Assembly (NCBI GenBank): GCA_903915535.1
Contig: CAIWTJ010000059.1
Span: 1 to 53,673, forward strand
Origin: Enhydrobacter aerosaccus
GTDB taxonomy: Bacteria > Pseudomonadota > Alphaproteobacteria > Reyranellales > Reyranellaceae
Length of the DNA: 53,673 bases
Reading direction: 5' to 3'
In this document: one piece after another, positions 40,606 to 51,145 of the stretch
How the letters are laid out: every line of letters begins with the position of its first letter
Position numbering within the stretch: the first letter of the stretch is position 1
The notes under the pieces: model-generated
What the model was told of the DNA's origin: nothing
What the model saw: the letters and a program-made list of their open reading frames with translations, nothing else
Database searches by the model: none
Translations under genes and position numbers: made by a program

Positions 40606-42749
40606 GCCGAAGGACGTTCGTCCGCGCGCGTCGCCTCGGCCATGCGGATTCGGGCGTAGGCCATGATCTCGGTCGGCGGGCCGACCCGCTCGATGCGGCC
40701 GTCCATCACCACCGCGACGCGATCGGCGATCGCCAGCGGTGCCAGGCGATGGGTGATCATGATCACCGTGCGGCCGCGCGTGTTGTTCTTGAGCTGGCGC
40801 AGCAGCTGCTCCTCGGTCGCGGGGTCGAGCGCGCTGGTCGCCTCGTCGAGGATCAGGATACGCGGGTTGCGGATCAGCGCGCGCGCGATCGACAGGAGCT
40901 GGCGCTGCCCGGTCGACAGGCCGCGGCCGCGCTCGCCGACGATCGTGTTGTAGCCGTGCGGCAGGCGCTGGATGAACCCGTGCGCGCCCACGAATTTCGC
41001 CACCGTGACGACGCGGCTCGGATCCTTGTCGGCCACGCCCATGGCGATGTTGTCGAGCACCGAGCCCGTGAAGAGCTGGACATCCTGCGGCACGCTGCCG
41101 ATCTGGGCGCGCAGTTGCGCCGGTGGCATGTGCGCCACGTCGTTGCCATCGACCACCACACGGCCGGACGACGGTTGGAACAGGCCCTGGATCAGGTTGG
41201 CGATGGTCGTCTTGCCCGAACCCGATGGCCCCACGATGCCCAGAATTTCACCGGCGGCAATTTCCAGATCGGCGGCATGCAGGATCGCAGGCGCTCCGTC
41301 TTCGGGGCGATAGGTGACGCGCTCCAGGCTGATGGCGCCCGTGATCGGCGGCAAGGGCGCCAGCGTGCCGGGCTGGCTCTCGACCGGCTCGTGCATCAGC
41401 TCGTCGATGCGCTGGAAGGCTGCACGCACGGCCTGGAGCTGATGCCAGGCGGCCACGAGCTGGCGCATCGGCAGGAGGGCGCGCATTGCCAGCATGTTGG
41501 CCGCAATCAGGCCGCCAACGGTCAGGGAGCCCGCCTCGATCTCGTGCACGCCGACCACGACCAGCACCAATGACGCCACGAGCTGCAGGATGCCCGAGGC
41601 GCTGGCGGCGATGTTGGCCAGGTGATTGACCCGGAAGTTGGTGGCGGCAGCCTGCTCGACCCGGGCCTGCCAGCGCCGCTCGACCTCGGCCTCGAGCCCC
41701 AGCGCCTTGATGGTCTGGGCGTTGGCCACCGTCTCGGTCAGGGTCGAGGCCTTGGCCGCGAGGGCCTGGAAATTGTCGTCGGTGAGCTGCCGCTGCGCGC
41801 GATGCGTGGCGAGAGAGACACCGATCAGCACCGGAATGGCGAGCGTAGTGATCAGGCCCAGCTTGGCGCTAACGGCGAAGGCGGCCGCGAGGAACAGGAC
41901 CACGAACGCGAGATCGATCGCGAGCGCCGGCATCTGGCCGGTGAAGAAGGCGCGCAGCACATCGAGCTGGCGCAGTCGCTCGGCGATGACACCCGACGGC
42001 GTGCGCTCGAAATGCCGGTAGGGAAGCTGCATCAGGTGATGCACGACTTCGCCGCTCATCACCATGTCGAGCCGCGCACCGGTCCGGGCCGACAGCCAGC
42101 CGCGCGCGACGCGCACCGCAAAGTCGAGCGCGTATGCCGCCAGCACCGCGGCACTGAGGGCCGTCATCATCGTGTTCACCGTGCCGGCGCTGCCGCGTCC
42201 GATCACCCGGTTCAGCACCAGCATCATGAAGAGCGGCGTGGCGAGCCCCAGCAGGTTGATGAGGAACGACGCGGCGGCCAGCTTCAGGATCACCGGCCGC
42301 ACCTTGGCGGCGAGCGGCGCGTACCAGTCGATGCGCTGGCCGGGCACCACCGGAGGACGCAGCACCAACGCGCGGGCGCCGAGCGCCTTCACGTTCTGGA
42401 CCGTCGTCTGCCAGACGCGGCCCTCGATCACGTCGAGCATGGTCCACTGCTCGCCGCGGCCGGAGACCACGACATGGGCCATTCCGGAGGCCGCGACCAC
42501 GGCGAAGGGCGTGGGCAACTCGTCGAGCGGCGCTGCGCCGAGGTCGAGGGCGCTCGCCTCGAGCCCGAGCTGGGCGCCCACCCTCAGGAAGCCTGCCTCG
42601 TCGAGGCCGCTCTCGGGAAGCGCCGCGAGACGGCGCACGTCGGCCTCGCTCACCGGCCGCCCGATCTGCTGGGCGACGTAGAGCAGCGCCCGCATCAACG
42701 AGTCGACGGGGCGGGTCTCTGCGACGCCGGTATTCTCGAGGGGAGCCAT
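40602..42749 (-). CDS. Type I secretion-type ABC exporter (HlyB-like)
   Basis: The 715-residue protein has three parts. Residues 1-135 form a C39-peptidase-like domain without a catalytic Cys, as in HlyB-type proteins that only bind substrate. A six-helix membrane domain (about 140-430) follows, then an ATPase domain with Walker A GPSGSGKT at 507, signature LSTGQRQL near 611 and Walker B ILILDEA near 632. It would export an RTX-type or similar protein with an HlyD adaptor and TolC. Neither an adaptor gene nor a cargo gene lies beside it. The start follows a hairpin at 42760-42785. Confidence 0.85.
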   Translation of the reverse strand: MAPLENTGVAETRPVDSLMRALLYVAQQIGRPVSEADVRRLAALPESGLDEAGFLRVGAQLGLEASALDLGAAPLDELPTPFAVVAASGMAHVVVSGRGEQWTMLDVIEGRVWQTTVQNVKALGARALVLRPPVVPGQRIDWYAPLAAKVRPVILKLAAASFLINLLGLATPLFMMLVLNRVIGRGSAGTVNTMMTALSAAVLAAYALDFAVRVARGWLSARTGARLDMVMSGEVVHHLMQLPYRHFERTPSGVIAERLRQLDVLRAFFTGQMPALAIDLAFVVLFLAAAFAVSAKLGLITTLAIPVLIGVSLATHRAQRQLTDDNFQALAAKASTLTETVANAQTIKALGLEAEVERRWQARVEQAAATNFRVNHLANIAASASGILQLVASLVLVVVGVHEIEAGSLTVGGLIAANMLAMRALLPMRQLVAAWHQLQAVRAAFQRIDELMHEPVESQPGTLAPLPPITGAISLERVTYRPEDGAPAILHAADLEIAAGEILGIVGPSGSGKTTIANLIQGLFQPSSGRVVVDGNDVAHMPPAQLRAQIGSVPQDVQLFTGSVLDNIAMGVADKDPSRVVTVAKFVGAHGFIQRLPHGYNTIVGERGRGLSTGQRQLLSIARALIRNPRILILDEATSALDPATEEQLLRQLKNNTRGRTVIMITHRLAPLAIADRVAVVMDGRIERVGPPTEIMAYARIRMAEATRADERPSA

Positions 42750-42759
42750 CCGCTACCTG

Positions 42760-42785
42760 CTCCAGCGGCGCGGGTGCCGCTGGAG
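42760..42785. promoter_or_regulatory. Hairpin at the ribosome site of the ABC exporter
   Basis: A perfect ten-pair stem (CTCCAGCGGC with GCCGCTGGAG) and a six-base loop. In the minus-strand mRNA the 3' arm ends in GGAG, the best Shine-Dalgarno-like sequence before the exporter start 11 bases on. The hairpin could hide it or end metK transcription. Confidence 0.4.
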
Positions 42786-42836
42786 AATCGTAGTGGAAAT
42801 CGCCGTCAAATCAATCGATTGCGGCGAGACGTCCGC

Positions 42837-44123
42837 CTAGCGTGCGCCGAATGCGCGCTTCAGCTCGGTCACGAGGTCGAGGCGTTCCCAGGAGAAGCTG
42901 CCGTCCTTCTCGGGCTTGCGACCGAAATGTCCGTACGCTGCGGTCTTCTGGTAGATCGGCTTGTTGAGCTGCAGGCCGCGACGGATGTTGGTCGGACGCA
43001 GCGGGAAGACGTCGGCCAGAACCTTCTCGAGCTTGCGCTCGTCGACCTTGCCGGTGCCCTGGGTGTCGACATAGAGCGACATCGGGTCGGCGACGCCGAT
43101 CGCGTAGGCGACCTGGATCAGGCAACGGTCGGCGAGGCCGGCCGCCACAACGTTCTTGGCGAGATAGCGCGCGGCGTAGGCGGCCGAGCGGTCGACCTTG
43201 GTCGGGTCCTTGCCGGAGAAGGCGCCGCCGCCGTGCGGGGCGTAGCCGCCGTAGGTGTCGACGATGATCTTGCGGCCGGTCAGGCCGCAGTCGCCGTCGG
43301 GACCGCCGACCACGAAGTTGCCGGTCGGATTGCAGAAGAAGTCGGCCGTCTTCTTGGGCATCCAGCCCTTGGGCAGCGACTTCTCGACATGGCCCGTGAT
43401 CATCTCGCGGATCATGTTCGAGTTGTACTTCTTGCCCTTGGCGTTGGTTTCGCGGTGCTGCGTGGAGACCACCACCTTGGTGGCGCCGACGGCCTTGCCG
43501 TTCACGTAGCGCACGGTGACCTGGCTCTTGGCGTCGGGCTGCAGGTCGGCGAGCTCGCCCGAGCGGCGCGCCTTGCTCAGCACTTCGAGGATCTTGTGCG
43601 AGAAGAAGATCGGGGCCGGCATGAACGAGTTCTTCTCGTATTCCTCCGAATCGCGGCAGGCGAAGCCGAACATCAGGCCCTGGTCGCCTGCGCCTTCCTG
43701 CTCGCCGAGATTGCCGCCCTTCTTCTTGGCATCGACGCCCATCGCGATGTCGGGCGACTGGCCGTGCAGCAGCACCTCGACGTCGGCGCCATGGAACGAG
43801 AAGCCGTCCTGGTCGTAGCCGATGTCACGGACCACATCGCGCGCGATCTCGGTCAGCGCCTCGCGGTTGACGACGGTGTGCTTCCCGAACTTCTTCATGA
43901 AGGGCGCCGAAGCGCGGCCTTCGCCGGCGATCACGATCTTGTTCGTGGTGACCAGGGTCTCGCAGCCCAGGCGGGTATTGGTATGGCTGTCGTCGGCGAT
44001 GCCGAGTTTGATGTCGTTGGCAATGAACGCATCGAGGATCGCGTCAGAGATCTGGTCGCTGACCTTGTCCGGATGGCCTTCGGAAACCGATTCGCTAGTA
44101 AACAGATAGTCTTTGAGCGCCAC
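42837..44123 (-). CDS. metK: S-adenosylmethionine synthase
   Basis: Makes S-adenosylmethionine from methionine and ATP in the cytoplasm. The 428-residue protein has [17 protein letters not shown] with the catalytic His17, the family hexapeptide region [14 protein letters not shown] and [19 protein letters not shown] for diphosphate binding. It is longer than the E. coli enzyme (384), partly from insertions around 200-260. The start is a GTG (44121-44123) with GGAGGG four bases before it; an upstream GTG at 44144 has no such site. It follows the XRE gene on the same strand after a 181-bp leader. Confidence 0.95.
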   Translation of the reverse strand: MALKDYLFTSESVSEGHPDKVSDQISDAILDAFIANDIKLGIADDSHTNTRLGCETLVTTNKIVIAGEGRASAPFMKKFGKHTVVNREALTEIARDVVRDIGYDQDGFSFHGADVEVLLHGQSPDIAMGVDAKKKGGNLGEQEGAGDQGLMFGFACRDSEEYEKNSFMPAPIFFSHKILEVLSKARRSGELADLQPDAKSQVTVRYVNGKAVGATKVVVSTQHRETNAKGKKYNSNMIREMITGHVEKSLPKGWMPKKTADFFCNPTGNFVVGGPDGDCGLTGRKIIVDTYGGYAPHGGGAFSGKDPTKVDRSAAYAARYLAKNVVAAGLADRCLIQVAYAIGVADPMSLYVDTQGTGKVDERKLEKVLADVFPLRPTNIRRGLQLNKPIYQKTAAYGHFGRKPEKDGSFSWERLDLVTELKRAFGAR

Positions 44124-44304
44124 AGCACCCTCCACCGATGTCACTGGACTCCGGGCAGGGCGGCAGGGCCGCCTACGTCCGGCTTAGCCTTTGTTTACGC
44201 GGTGGCAAGTCGTCCAAATCCGTCCGCGGCGGCGCCGGATATCGACGCCGCGCCGCTAAAAACTCCACTTGGCGGTGGAAATCAAGAGGGTCGAGAGGGA
44301 TGGA
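44124..44304 (-). other. metK 5' leader with GC-rich hairpins
   Basis: The 181-bp stretch between the XRE stop and metK contains, in transcription order, TTTTT, a strong stem (GCGGCG around GATATC, about 44226-44259), then GGCGG-CCCTG-CCGCC shortly before the ribosome site. I compared it by eye with SAM-I, SAM-II and SAM/SAH riboswitch cores and found no match. It may hold the metK promoter or an attenuator. Confidence 0.35.
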
Positions 44305-44760
44305 TCAGCGACTCTTGCGACCGCCCAGGACCTCGGCATGGCTGGCAGCGCCTACGGCCTTGACCATCTCGAAGATACGCTTGCGCACACGGTTCTCGCG
44401 AATCTTGTAGTAGGCGCGCACCAGTTCGAGCGTCTCGCGCTTGATCAGGGGGTCTTTTTCCTGCTCGAACGGGGTCGAGGCCTCGCCGAATCCCTTCTTG
44501 CCGCGGCCCGACATCGGCCGGCCCGCCAGGGCGTTGGAGGGCATCTCATCGAAGAAGTAGGAGACCGGCACGTCCAGAACTTTCGAGAATTCGAAGAGCC
44601 TGCTCGATCCGATGCGGTTGGAACCGCGCTCGTACTTCTGGATCTGCTGGAAGGTGAGACCGACGGCGTTGCCGAGCTTCTCCTGGCTCATGCCCAGAAG
44701 AGTGCGCCGTTGGCGCATGCGCGCACCTACATGAACATCGACCGGATGTGATCTTGCCAT
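44305..44760 (-). CDS. XRE-family transcriptional regulator
   Basis: The 151-residue protein has an N-terminal helix-turn-helix (about 10-65): RMRQRRTLLGMSQEKLGNAV, then GLTFQQIQKYERGSNRIGSSRL, the lambda-repressor-like pattern. The C-terminal half is charged and helical, with a basic end (KIRENRVRKRIFEMVKAV). Its place between lnt and metK is conserved in alphaproteobacteria by my recollection. A 22-bp palindrome 95 bp upstream is the probable operator. The regulon is unknown. Confidence 0.88.
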   Translation of the reverse strand: MARSHPVDVHVGARMRQRRTLLGMSQEKLGNAVGLTFQQIQKYERGSNRIGSSRLFEFSKVLDVPVSYFFDEMPSNALAGRPMSGRGKKGFGEASTPFEQEKDPLIKRETLELVRAYYKIRENRVRKRIFEMVKAVGAASHAEVLGGRKSR

Positions 44761-44854
44761 GGCTGACGTGGTTCCTTTTGCCCTTGATTCTTCACAACGT
44801 CTGCGCGTGCTGCAAAATCACAACACGCCTGAAGTGCACCGGTAGGTTCAAATT

Positions 44855-44876
44855 AGATGTGCATAAATGCATATCT
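44855..44876. promoter_or_regulatory. Palindromic operator upstream of the XRE gene
   Basis: Arms AGATGTGCAT and ATGCATATCT flank AA: ten-base arms with a single mismatch. It lies 95-116 bp before the XRE start codon. The right arm recurs exactly at 37571-37580 and 38040-38049. Autoregulation by the XRE protein is the simplest reading. Confidence 0.6.
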
Positions 44877-44930
44877 ACTCGCCCCGAGTGCATATTACTT
44901 TACTGTTTCAAAAAAGGAATGCAAGCGAAG

Positions 44931-44953
44931 TTAGTGCGTTGAATTTGCACTAA
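44931..44953. promoter_or_regulatory. Second inverted repeat in the lnt-XRE gap
   Basis: TTAGTGC and GCACTAA are perfect seven-base arms nine bases apart. It lies 22 bp past the lnt stop in the direction of transcription. There is no T-run, so it is more likely a protein site than a terminator. Confidence 0.4.
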
Positions 44954-44974
44954 TTTCCCAGCCTGACGCCGCTC

Positions 44975-46465
44975 TCAACTTTTGCGTTTCACACCCGCAC
45001 CAACGCCCATCAGGAGTAACAACGCCAGGACCGTCCAGTCGCCCCAGTGAGAGTAGAAAGTCGCAACACGCGGAGGTGGCAAGACGTGATCGATTACACC
45101 CTGACTTGCCAAGTCGAGAGATGCGAGCACCCTGCCGTAGGCATCGATCACGGCGGAAACGCCGGTGTTGGCGGCACGGACCATCGGCAGTCCTTCCTCG
45201 ACGGTACGCAGGCGCGCACTGGCGAGATGCTGGTAGGGACCGCTCGACGTGCCGAACCACCCATCGTTGGTGACGTTGACCAGCCAGCGCGGTCGCGCGC
45301 CCGGCCCGGTCACAGCCCCGGGGAAGATCGCCTCGTAGCAGATCGTCGGCGAAAATGGCGGCAGGCCCGGCAGCGCGAGCGTCACGAAAGAAGTGCCGGT
45401 CTCGAACGATCCGCGGCCGATCGCGCCGCTGATCGGCGGAAACTCCTTGTGCCAGGGGATGTACTCGCCGAACGGCACGAGATGGACCTTGTCGTAGTAC
45501 GCCCGGACCACGGCATTCGCGTCGATCGCCAGCAGGGAATTCCAGACCCCGTCGGCCCGGTCCGTGGTGCCCCGGGCCATGCCGCCCAGCAGGTATCCGT
45601 TGGGCGGTGCGGCCGCGGCCATCGCCGGCAAGGCCGCCGACCCCGGCTCGACGACGAAGGGCACGGCCGTTTCCGGCCACACGACCGCCGCCAGGCGGTC
45701 GAAGCCGGGACGCCGGCTGAGTTCGATCAGCTTCTGGAATTGCGCGGCGCGATCGTTGGCCGCCATCTTCTCGCGTTGCGGGACGTTGGGCTGGACGATG
45801 CGAATGAGCGGGCCTGCGGATCCGTCGTCCGGCGCGGGCATCACGGCGAGGCCCGCTCCGCCGGCGGTGACCACAAGCCCCAGCGCCGCGAGGGACGCGC
45901 GCCAGCCGGCGGCCGGCGCGCCCAGGATCACGAAGGTGAGCGTGCCCAGGCCATAGACGCCGAACATGGCCGCACTCTGCAGCAGGGCAGGCGCGAAGGC
46001 CCAGACGTGACCCAGCGGATTCCAGGGAAGGCCGGTGAAGATGTGACCGCGCACCCACTCCGTCACCGTCCACAGGATCGCCAGCACCACCAGCCGCCGG
46101 TAGCGGCTGCCGAGATGGGGCCACCGAAGCGCCAGCCACCGCGCAGCACCGGCTGCCATCGCGGGGAAGACGCCCAGCACGACCGCGAGACCCAGAACAG
46201 CGGGCACGCCGAGCCAGGCGAAGTCGGCAGGCGGCACGAAGAACGCCTCGGCCATCCAGTAGCAGCCGACGGCGAAATGGCCCCACCCCCACGCCCAGGC
46301 CCGCAGGAAGGCAGCCTCGGGGGTCGGTGCGGCGTCCCATTGGCGCACGAAAACCACGATGCCGACAACGCCGAGCGGCAGCCAGAACAACGGCGGCATC
46401 GCCAGCGCCGCGGCGACGCCGGCGAGGAAAGCCGCGCCGTATGTGCGCCAGGCGGGAGACTTCAT
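44975..46465 (-). CDS. lnt: Apolipoprotein N-acyltransferase
   Basis: Adds the third acyl chain to the N-terminal cysteine of lipoproteins in the inner membrane. The 496-residue protein has about seven N-terminal helices (to about 200), a periplasmic nitrilase-like domain and a final helix. The catalytic triad is visible as Glu in VVWPETAVPF, Lys in YYDKVHLVPFGEY and Cys in TICYEAIFPG. FTGLPWNPLGH in the membrane part is also conserved. It follows corC by 17 bp in the same operon. Confidence 0.94.
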   Translation of the reverse strand: MKSPAWRTYGAAFLAGVAAALAMPPLFWLPLGVVGIVVFVRQWDAAPTPEAAFLRAWAWGWGHFAVGCYWMAEAFFVPPADFAWLGVPAVLGLAVVLGVFPAMAAGAARWLALRWPHLGSRYRRLVVLAILWTVTEWVRGHIFTGLPWNPLGHVWAFAPALLQSAAMFGVYGLGTLTFVILGAPAAGWRASLAALGLVVTAGGAGLAVMPAPDDGSAGPLIRIVQPNVPQREKMAANDRAAQFQKLIELSRRPGFDRLAAVVWPETAVPFVVEPGSAALPAMAAAAPPNGYLLGGMARGTTDRADGVWNSLLAIDANAVVRAYYDKVHLVPFGEYIPWHKEFPPISGAIGRGSFETGTSFVTLALPGLPPFSPTICYEAIFPGAVTGPGARPRWLVNVTNDGWFGTSSGPYQHLASARLRTVEEGLPMVRAANTGVSAVIDAYGRVLASLDLASQGVIDHVLPPPRVATFYSHWGDWTVLALLLLMGVGAGVKRKS

Positions 46466-46482
46466 CGCAGCGGTATGGGCGA

Positions 46483-47448
46483 TCAGGGCGCCGGCGGCGA
46501 GGAGACCGGCGGTCGCACGCGCAAGCGGCGGATGCGGCGCGGATCGACCTGCAGGATCTCGAACTCGACACCCGACGGATGGCGCACGACTTCGCCGCGC
46601 TCGGGGATGCGTCCCAACAGCGAGAAGATCAGCCCGCCCACGGTGTCGACCTCGCGGCGCTCGTCTTCCGACACGACGGGGCCGATCTCCTGCTCGAGCA
46701 ACTCGATCGGCGTGCGGCCGTTCATGTCGAGCGTGCCGTCGTTTCGCCGCGCCATGACCGGCGGTTGCGCCACGTCATGCTCGTCCTCGATTTCGCCCAC
46801 GATCTCCTCGACCAGGTCCTCGATGGTGAGGAGCCCATCGGTGCCGCCGAATTCGTCGACGACCAGCGCCATGTGCGTGCGCTGCCGGCGCATGTCGAGC
46901 AGCATGTCGAGCACGGGCATCGTCGGCGCCACAAAGACGACGCGGCGCAATATGTCGCGCAGATTGAATTTCTTGGCCGTGCCCCAGTAGACCAGAACGT
47001 CCTTGATGTGGACCATGCCGATCACGTCGTCGAGCGACTCCCGGTAGATCGGATAGCGCGAGTGCGCCTCGGTCTGAATCAGGCGCACGACCGCATCGAT
47101 CGGCGTGTCGGCCGCGATGCCCACGATATCGACGCGCGGCACCATGACGTCGCGCACGGTCTTGTCGCGCAGCTTCAGGATGTTGGCCAGCAGCACGCGC
47201 TGGTCGTCGCTGATCGGCGTGTCGCTCTCGGGCGTCTCCTCGATCAGCTCCTCGATCGCCTCGCGCACCAGCTCGTTCTTGTCGCGCCGTCGCAGCTTGC
47301 GCACGAGGGCACGCCAGAAGCCGCCGCCAATGGGAAGACCGGGGGCGGAAGGTTCGGGGGTCGCAGCGGACGGTGCGGTGGGCACTTGTCCGGGCGATGT
47401 CGGGCTGCCGAGGCCTTGTTGAGGGCCTCGCGAGGTGGAGTCCGGCAT
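46483..47448 (-). CDS. corC: CBS-domain HlyC/CorC family transporter-associated protein
   Basis: The 321-residue protein has a Pro/Ser-rich start (1-45), two CBS domains (about 100-230) with VMVPRVDIVGI and FGGTDGLLTIEDLVEEIVGEIEDEHD, and a C-terminal CorC/HlyC domain (about 240-310: VDTVGGLIFSLLGRIPERGE). It is linked to magnesium and cobalt efflux and has no membrane part of its own. It is the classical neighbour between ybeY and lnt, though here an aldo/keto reductase gene on the other strand sits before it. Confidence 0.9.
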   Translation of the reverse strand: MPDSTSRGPQQGLGSPTSPGQVPTAPSAATPEPSAPGLPIGGGFWRALVRKLRRRDKNELVREAIEELIEETPESDTPISDDQRVLLANILKLRDKTVRDVMVPRVDIVGIAADTPIDAVVRLIQTEAHSRYPIYRESLDDVIGMVHIKDVLVYWGTAKKFNLRDILRRVVFVAPTMPVLDMLLDMRRQRTHMALVVDEFGGTDGLLTIEDLVEEIVGEIEDEHDVAQPPVMARRNDGTLDMNGRTPIELLEQEIGPVVSEDERREVDTVGGLIFSLLGRIPERGEVVRHPSGVEFEILQVDPRRIRRLRVRPPVSSPPAP

Positions 47449-47498
47449 GGCTCTTAAGATAGGCTATCGGCCTTGCGTTGCAATGACGGAAGTTCCTG

Positions 47499-48329
47499 AT
47501 GCGTTCCTGTAAATTGCCCTCGGGCGCGGAAATGCCGGTTTTTGGCATCGGTACGTGGCGGATGGGCGAGAGCCCGCGCCGACGCGACCAGGAACTCGAT
47601 GCCGTGCGCTACGCCCTCGACATCGGCTATCCGATGATCGACACCGCCGAAATGTACGGCGACGGCGGCGCCGAAGAGATCGTGGGAGAGGCGATCAGGG
47701 GACGAAAAGAGCGGCCTTTTATCGTGAGCAAGGTCTATCCGCACAACGCCACGCTGAGCGGCACGGTCGCCGCCTGCGAGCGCAGCCTGAAGCGCATGGG
47801 CATCGAGCGCATCGATCTCTACCTGTTGCACTGGCGCGGCGGCGCGCGCCTCGAGGATACGTTCGCCGCTTTCCACAAGCTCAAGGCCGCGGGAAAGATC
47901 GGCGATTTCGGCGTCAGCAACTTCGACACCGACGACATGGAAGATGCCGGCCACCTCGACAAGGGCCAGAACGGGTCAAACCAGGTGCTCTATTGCCTGT
48001 CGCGGCGCGGGCCGGACTTCGACCTGATCCCGTGGATGAGAAAGCGCGCGATTCCGCTGATGGCCTACTCGCCGCTCGATCAGGGTGGATTGCTCGGCAA
48101 GGCGCCGCTGAAGAAGCTCGCAGCCGAAGTGGGCTGCACGCCGGCGCAGCTCGCACTCGCTTGGCTGCTCGCCCAACCTGGCGTGGTGACGATTCCCAAA
48201 TCCTCGACACGCGAACGCGTGAAGGAAAACTTCGGCGCGCTAGATGTGAAGCTGTCACCCGACGTGATGGCTGCGCTCGACAAGGCATTCCCGCCGCCCA
48301 AGAGCAAGCAGTCGCTGCAGATGCTCTAG
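47499..48329 (+). CDS. Aldo/keto reductase
   Basis: The 276-residue NADPH-dependent oxidoreductase has the usual tetrad: Asp in DTAEMYG with Tyr, Lys in IVSKVYPHN and His in LYLLHWRGG. The late VVTIPKSSTRERVKEN binds the NADPH phosphate. The substrate is unknown. It is the only rightward gene inside the fur-to-metK housekeeping cluster, and its TAG overlaps the ybeY stop in the sequence CTAG. It is 50 bp from corC, divergent. Confidence 0.9.
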   Translation: MRSCKLPSGAEMPVFGIGTWRMGESPRRRDQELDAVRYALDIGYPMIDTAEMYGDGGAEEIVGEAIRGRKERPFIVSKVYPHNATLSGTVAACERSLKRMGIERIDLYLLHWRGGARLEDTFAAFHKLKAAGKIGDFGVSNFDTDDMEDAGHLDKGQNGSNQVLYCLSRRGPDFDLIPWMRKRAIPLMAYSPLDQGGLLGKAPLKKLAAEVGCTPAQLALAWLLAQPGVVTIPKSSTRERVKENFGALDVKLSPDVMAALDKAFPPPKSKQSLQML

Positions 48330-48761
48330 CGGACGTCGTAGGGGTCGGAGACCCCGAGGCGTTTCAGGATGCGCCGCTCCAGCGCTTCCATGCGATCGGC
48401 ATCGGCGTCGCTCGTCGCGTGATCGTGTCCCAGCAGGTGGAGCGTGCCATGCACCACCAGATGCACGAGGTGATCGGCCGGAGTCTTCTTCTGCTCCCGG
48501 GCCTCGCGCCACACCGTCTGCCGCGCCAGCACGACATCGCCCAGGAACGACTTCTCGCCGGACGGATAGGAAAGCACGTTGGTCGGCTTGTCCTTCTTGC
48601 GATCGCGCGCATTCAGCGCGCGTACGCGCTTGTCGTCGGCCAGCGCGACGGTGAGCGACTTGCGTCTGGCGCCGATCGCGGCGCGGGCAGCCTTGCGGAC
48701 GAGGCGCTCTGCCCCGGGCAACGCCCGGCGCCACGCCGGGTCGAGCACCACGACAGTGCAG

Positions 48762-49711
<950 letters not shown>

Positions 49712-49715
<4 letters not shown>

Positions 49716-51112
49716 GCGGCGACCTCATGCTGAAGCACGATCTCGCCGGAGAGGCTGTTGGCGTAGCCTTCGAGCAGGCGCGTCTCGACGATCCGGCCGA
49801 TCAGGCGCGGCGAGCCCAGGGCGTAGACCGACTGCAGCCACGGCGTCTTGCCGATGATCTGCCCGGGCTTGCGGCCGTTCTCGTAGAACAACACCGGCAC
49901 GGTGGTGCCGGCCTTCGAGACGTTGAACGTGTGGGCGGTGCGACCGAGCAGCGCCTGCAGTGCGGTGAGGCGGGCGACCTTCACGTTCTCCGGCACCTGC
50001 CCCTCCATCGCGGAGCCTGGCGTGCCGGGACGGCGGCTGTAGCGGAAGGAATAAGCCCCCGCGAAGCCCACCTGTTCGATCAGCCGCATCGTGTCGTCGA
50101 AGTCGGCGTCGCTCTCGCCCGGGAATCCCACGATGAAGTCGGACGACAGGGCCAGATCGGGCCGCGCCGTGCGCAGGCGATCGACCAGGCCCAGGAAGAG
50201 ATCGCGCCCGTGGCCGCGGTTCATCGCTGCCAGGATGCGGTCGGATCCCGACTGCACGGGCAGATGCAGGTAGGGCATCAGGCTGGGCACGCTGCCGTGC
50301 GCGGCGATCAGCTCGTCGTCCATGTCGCGCGGATGGGAGGTCATGTAGCGCAGGCGCGCCAGCCCATCGATCTCGGCAATCTCGCGAATGAGCCGTGCGA
50401 GCGACCAGGTCGAGCCATCTGCCGCCTCGCCGTGATAGGCGTTGACGTTCTGGCCGAGCAGCGTGATCTCGATCGCACCGGCCGCCACGAGCTGCCGCGC
50501 TTCGGCGAGCACCGACGCGGCGGGCCGCGAATACTCCGCGCCGCGCGTATAGGGCACGACGCAGAAGGTGCAGAACTTGTCGCAGCCTTCCTGGATCGAC
50601 AGGAACGCCGAGCCGGCCCGGATGCCCTGCGGCGACGGCATGTGGTCGAACTTGCTCTCGGCGGGAAACTCGGTGTCGAGCACGCCAGCGCCCGGCACGC
50701 GCTTGCCGGCCTTCACGATCGCCGTCTTGCGCTCGACCTCGGCCAGCAACTGCGGCAGGCGATGGTAGGCCTGCGGTCCAACGACGATGTCGACCGCGGG
50801 CTGGCGCTTCATGATCTCGCCACCCTCGGCCTGGGCGACGCAGCCTGCCACGGCGATGGTGAGGTCGCGGCCCTCGGCCCGGCGCTCGTCCTTGGCGTCG
50901 CGCAGGCGGCCCAGCTCGGAATAGATCTTCTCCGACGCATGCTCGCGGATGTGGCAGGTGTTCAGCACGACCAGATCGGCCTGCTCCGGCGTGGGCGCCA
51001 AGGCATAGCCCAGCGGCCGCAGGACGTCGGCCATGCGGTCTGAGTCGTAGACGTTCATCTGGCACCCGTAGGTCCGGATGAAGACGTGCTTTCGGGCCTT
51101 TTCCGTGGTCAC
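49712..51112 (-). CDS. miaB: tRNA-2-methylthio-N6-dimethylallyladenosine synthase
   Basis: Radical SAM methylthiotransferase that modifies A37 of tRNAs reading U-starting codons. The 466-residue protein has the N-terminal cluster cysteines 17, 53 and 91 (YGCQMN, LNTCHIR, VAGCVAQ) and the radical SAM cluster Cys177, Cys181, Cys184 (GCDKFCTFC). A TRAM domain closes the chain (about 385-455). The start is a GTG at 51110-51112. It is coupled to phoH. Confidence 0.95.
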
Positions 51113-51145
51113 GGAGCGGCTTCTATCACCCGCGTCGCAGGGGGT

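Noticed and set aside
44124..44304. SAM-II or SAM/SAH riboswitch before metK
   Set aside because: I looked for the conserved core sequences and pseudoknot partners by eye and did not find them. The leader is reported only as structured.
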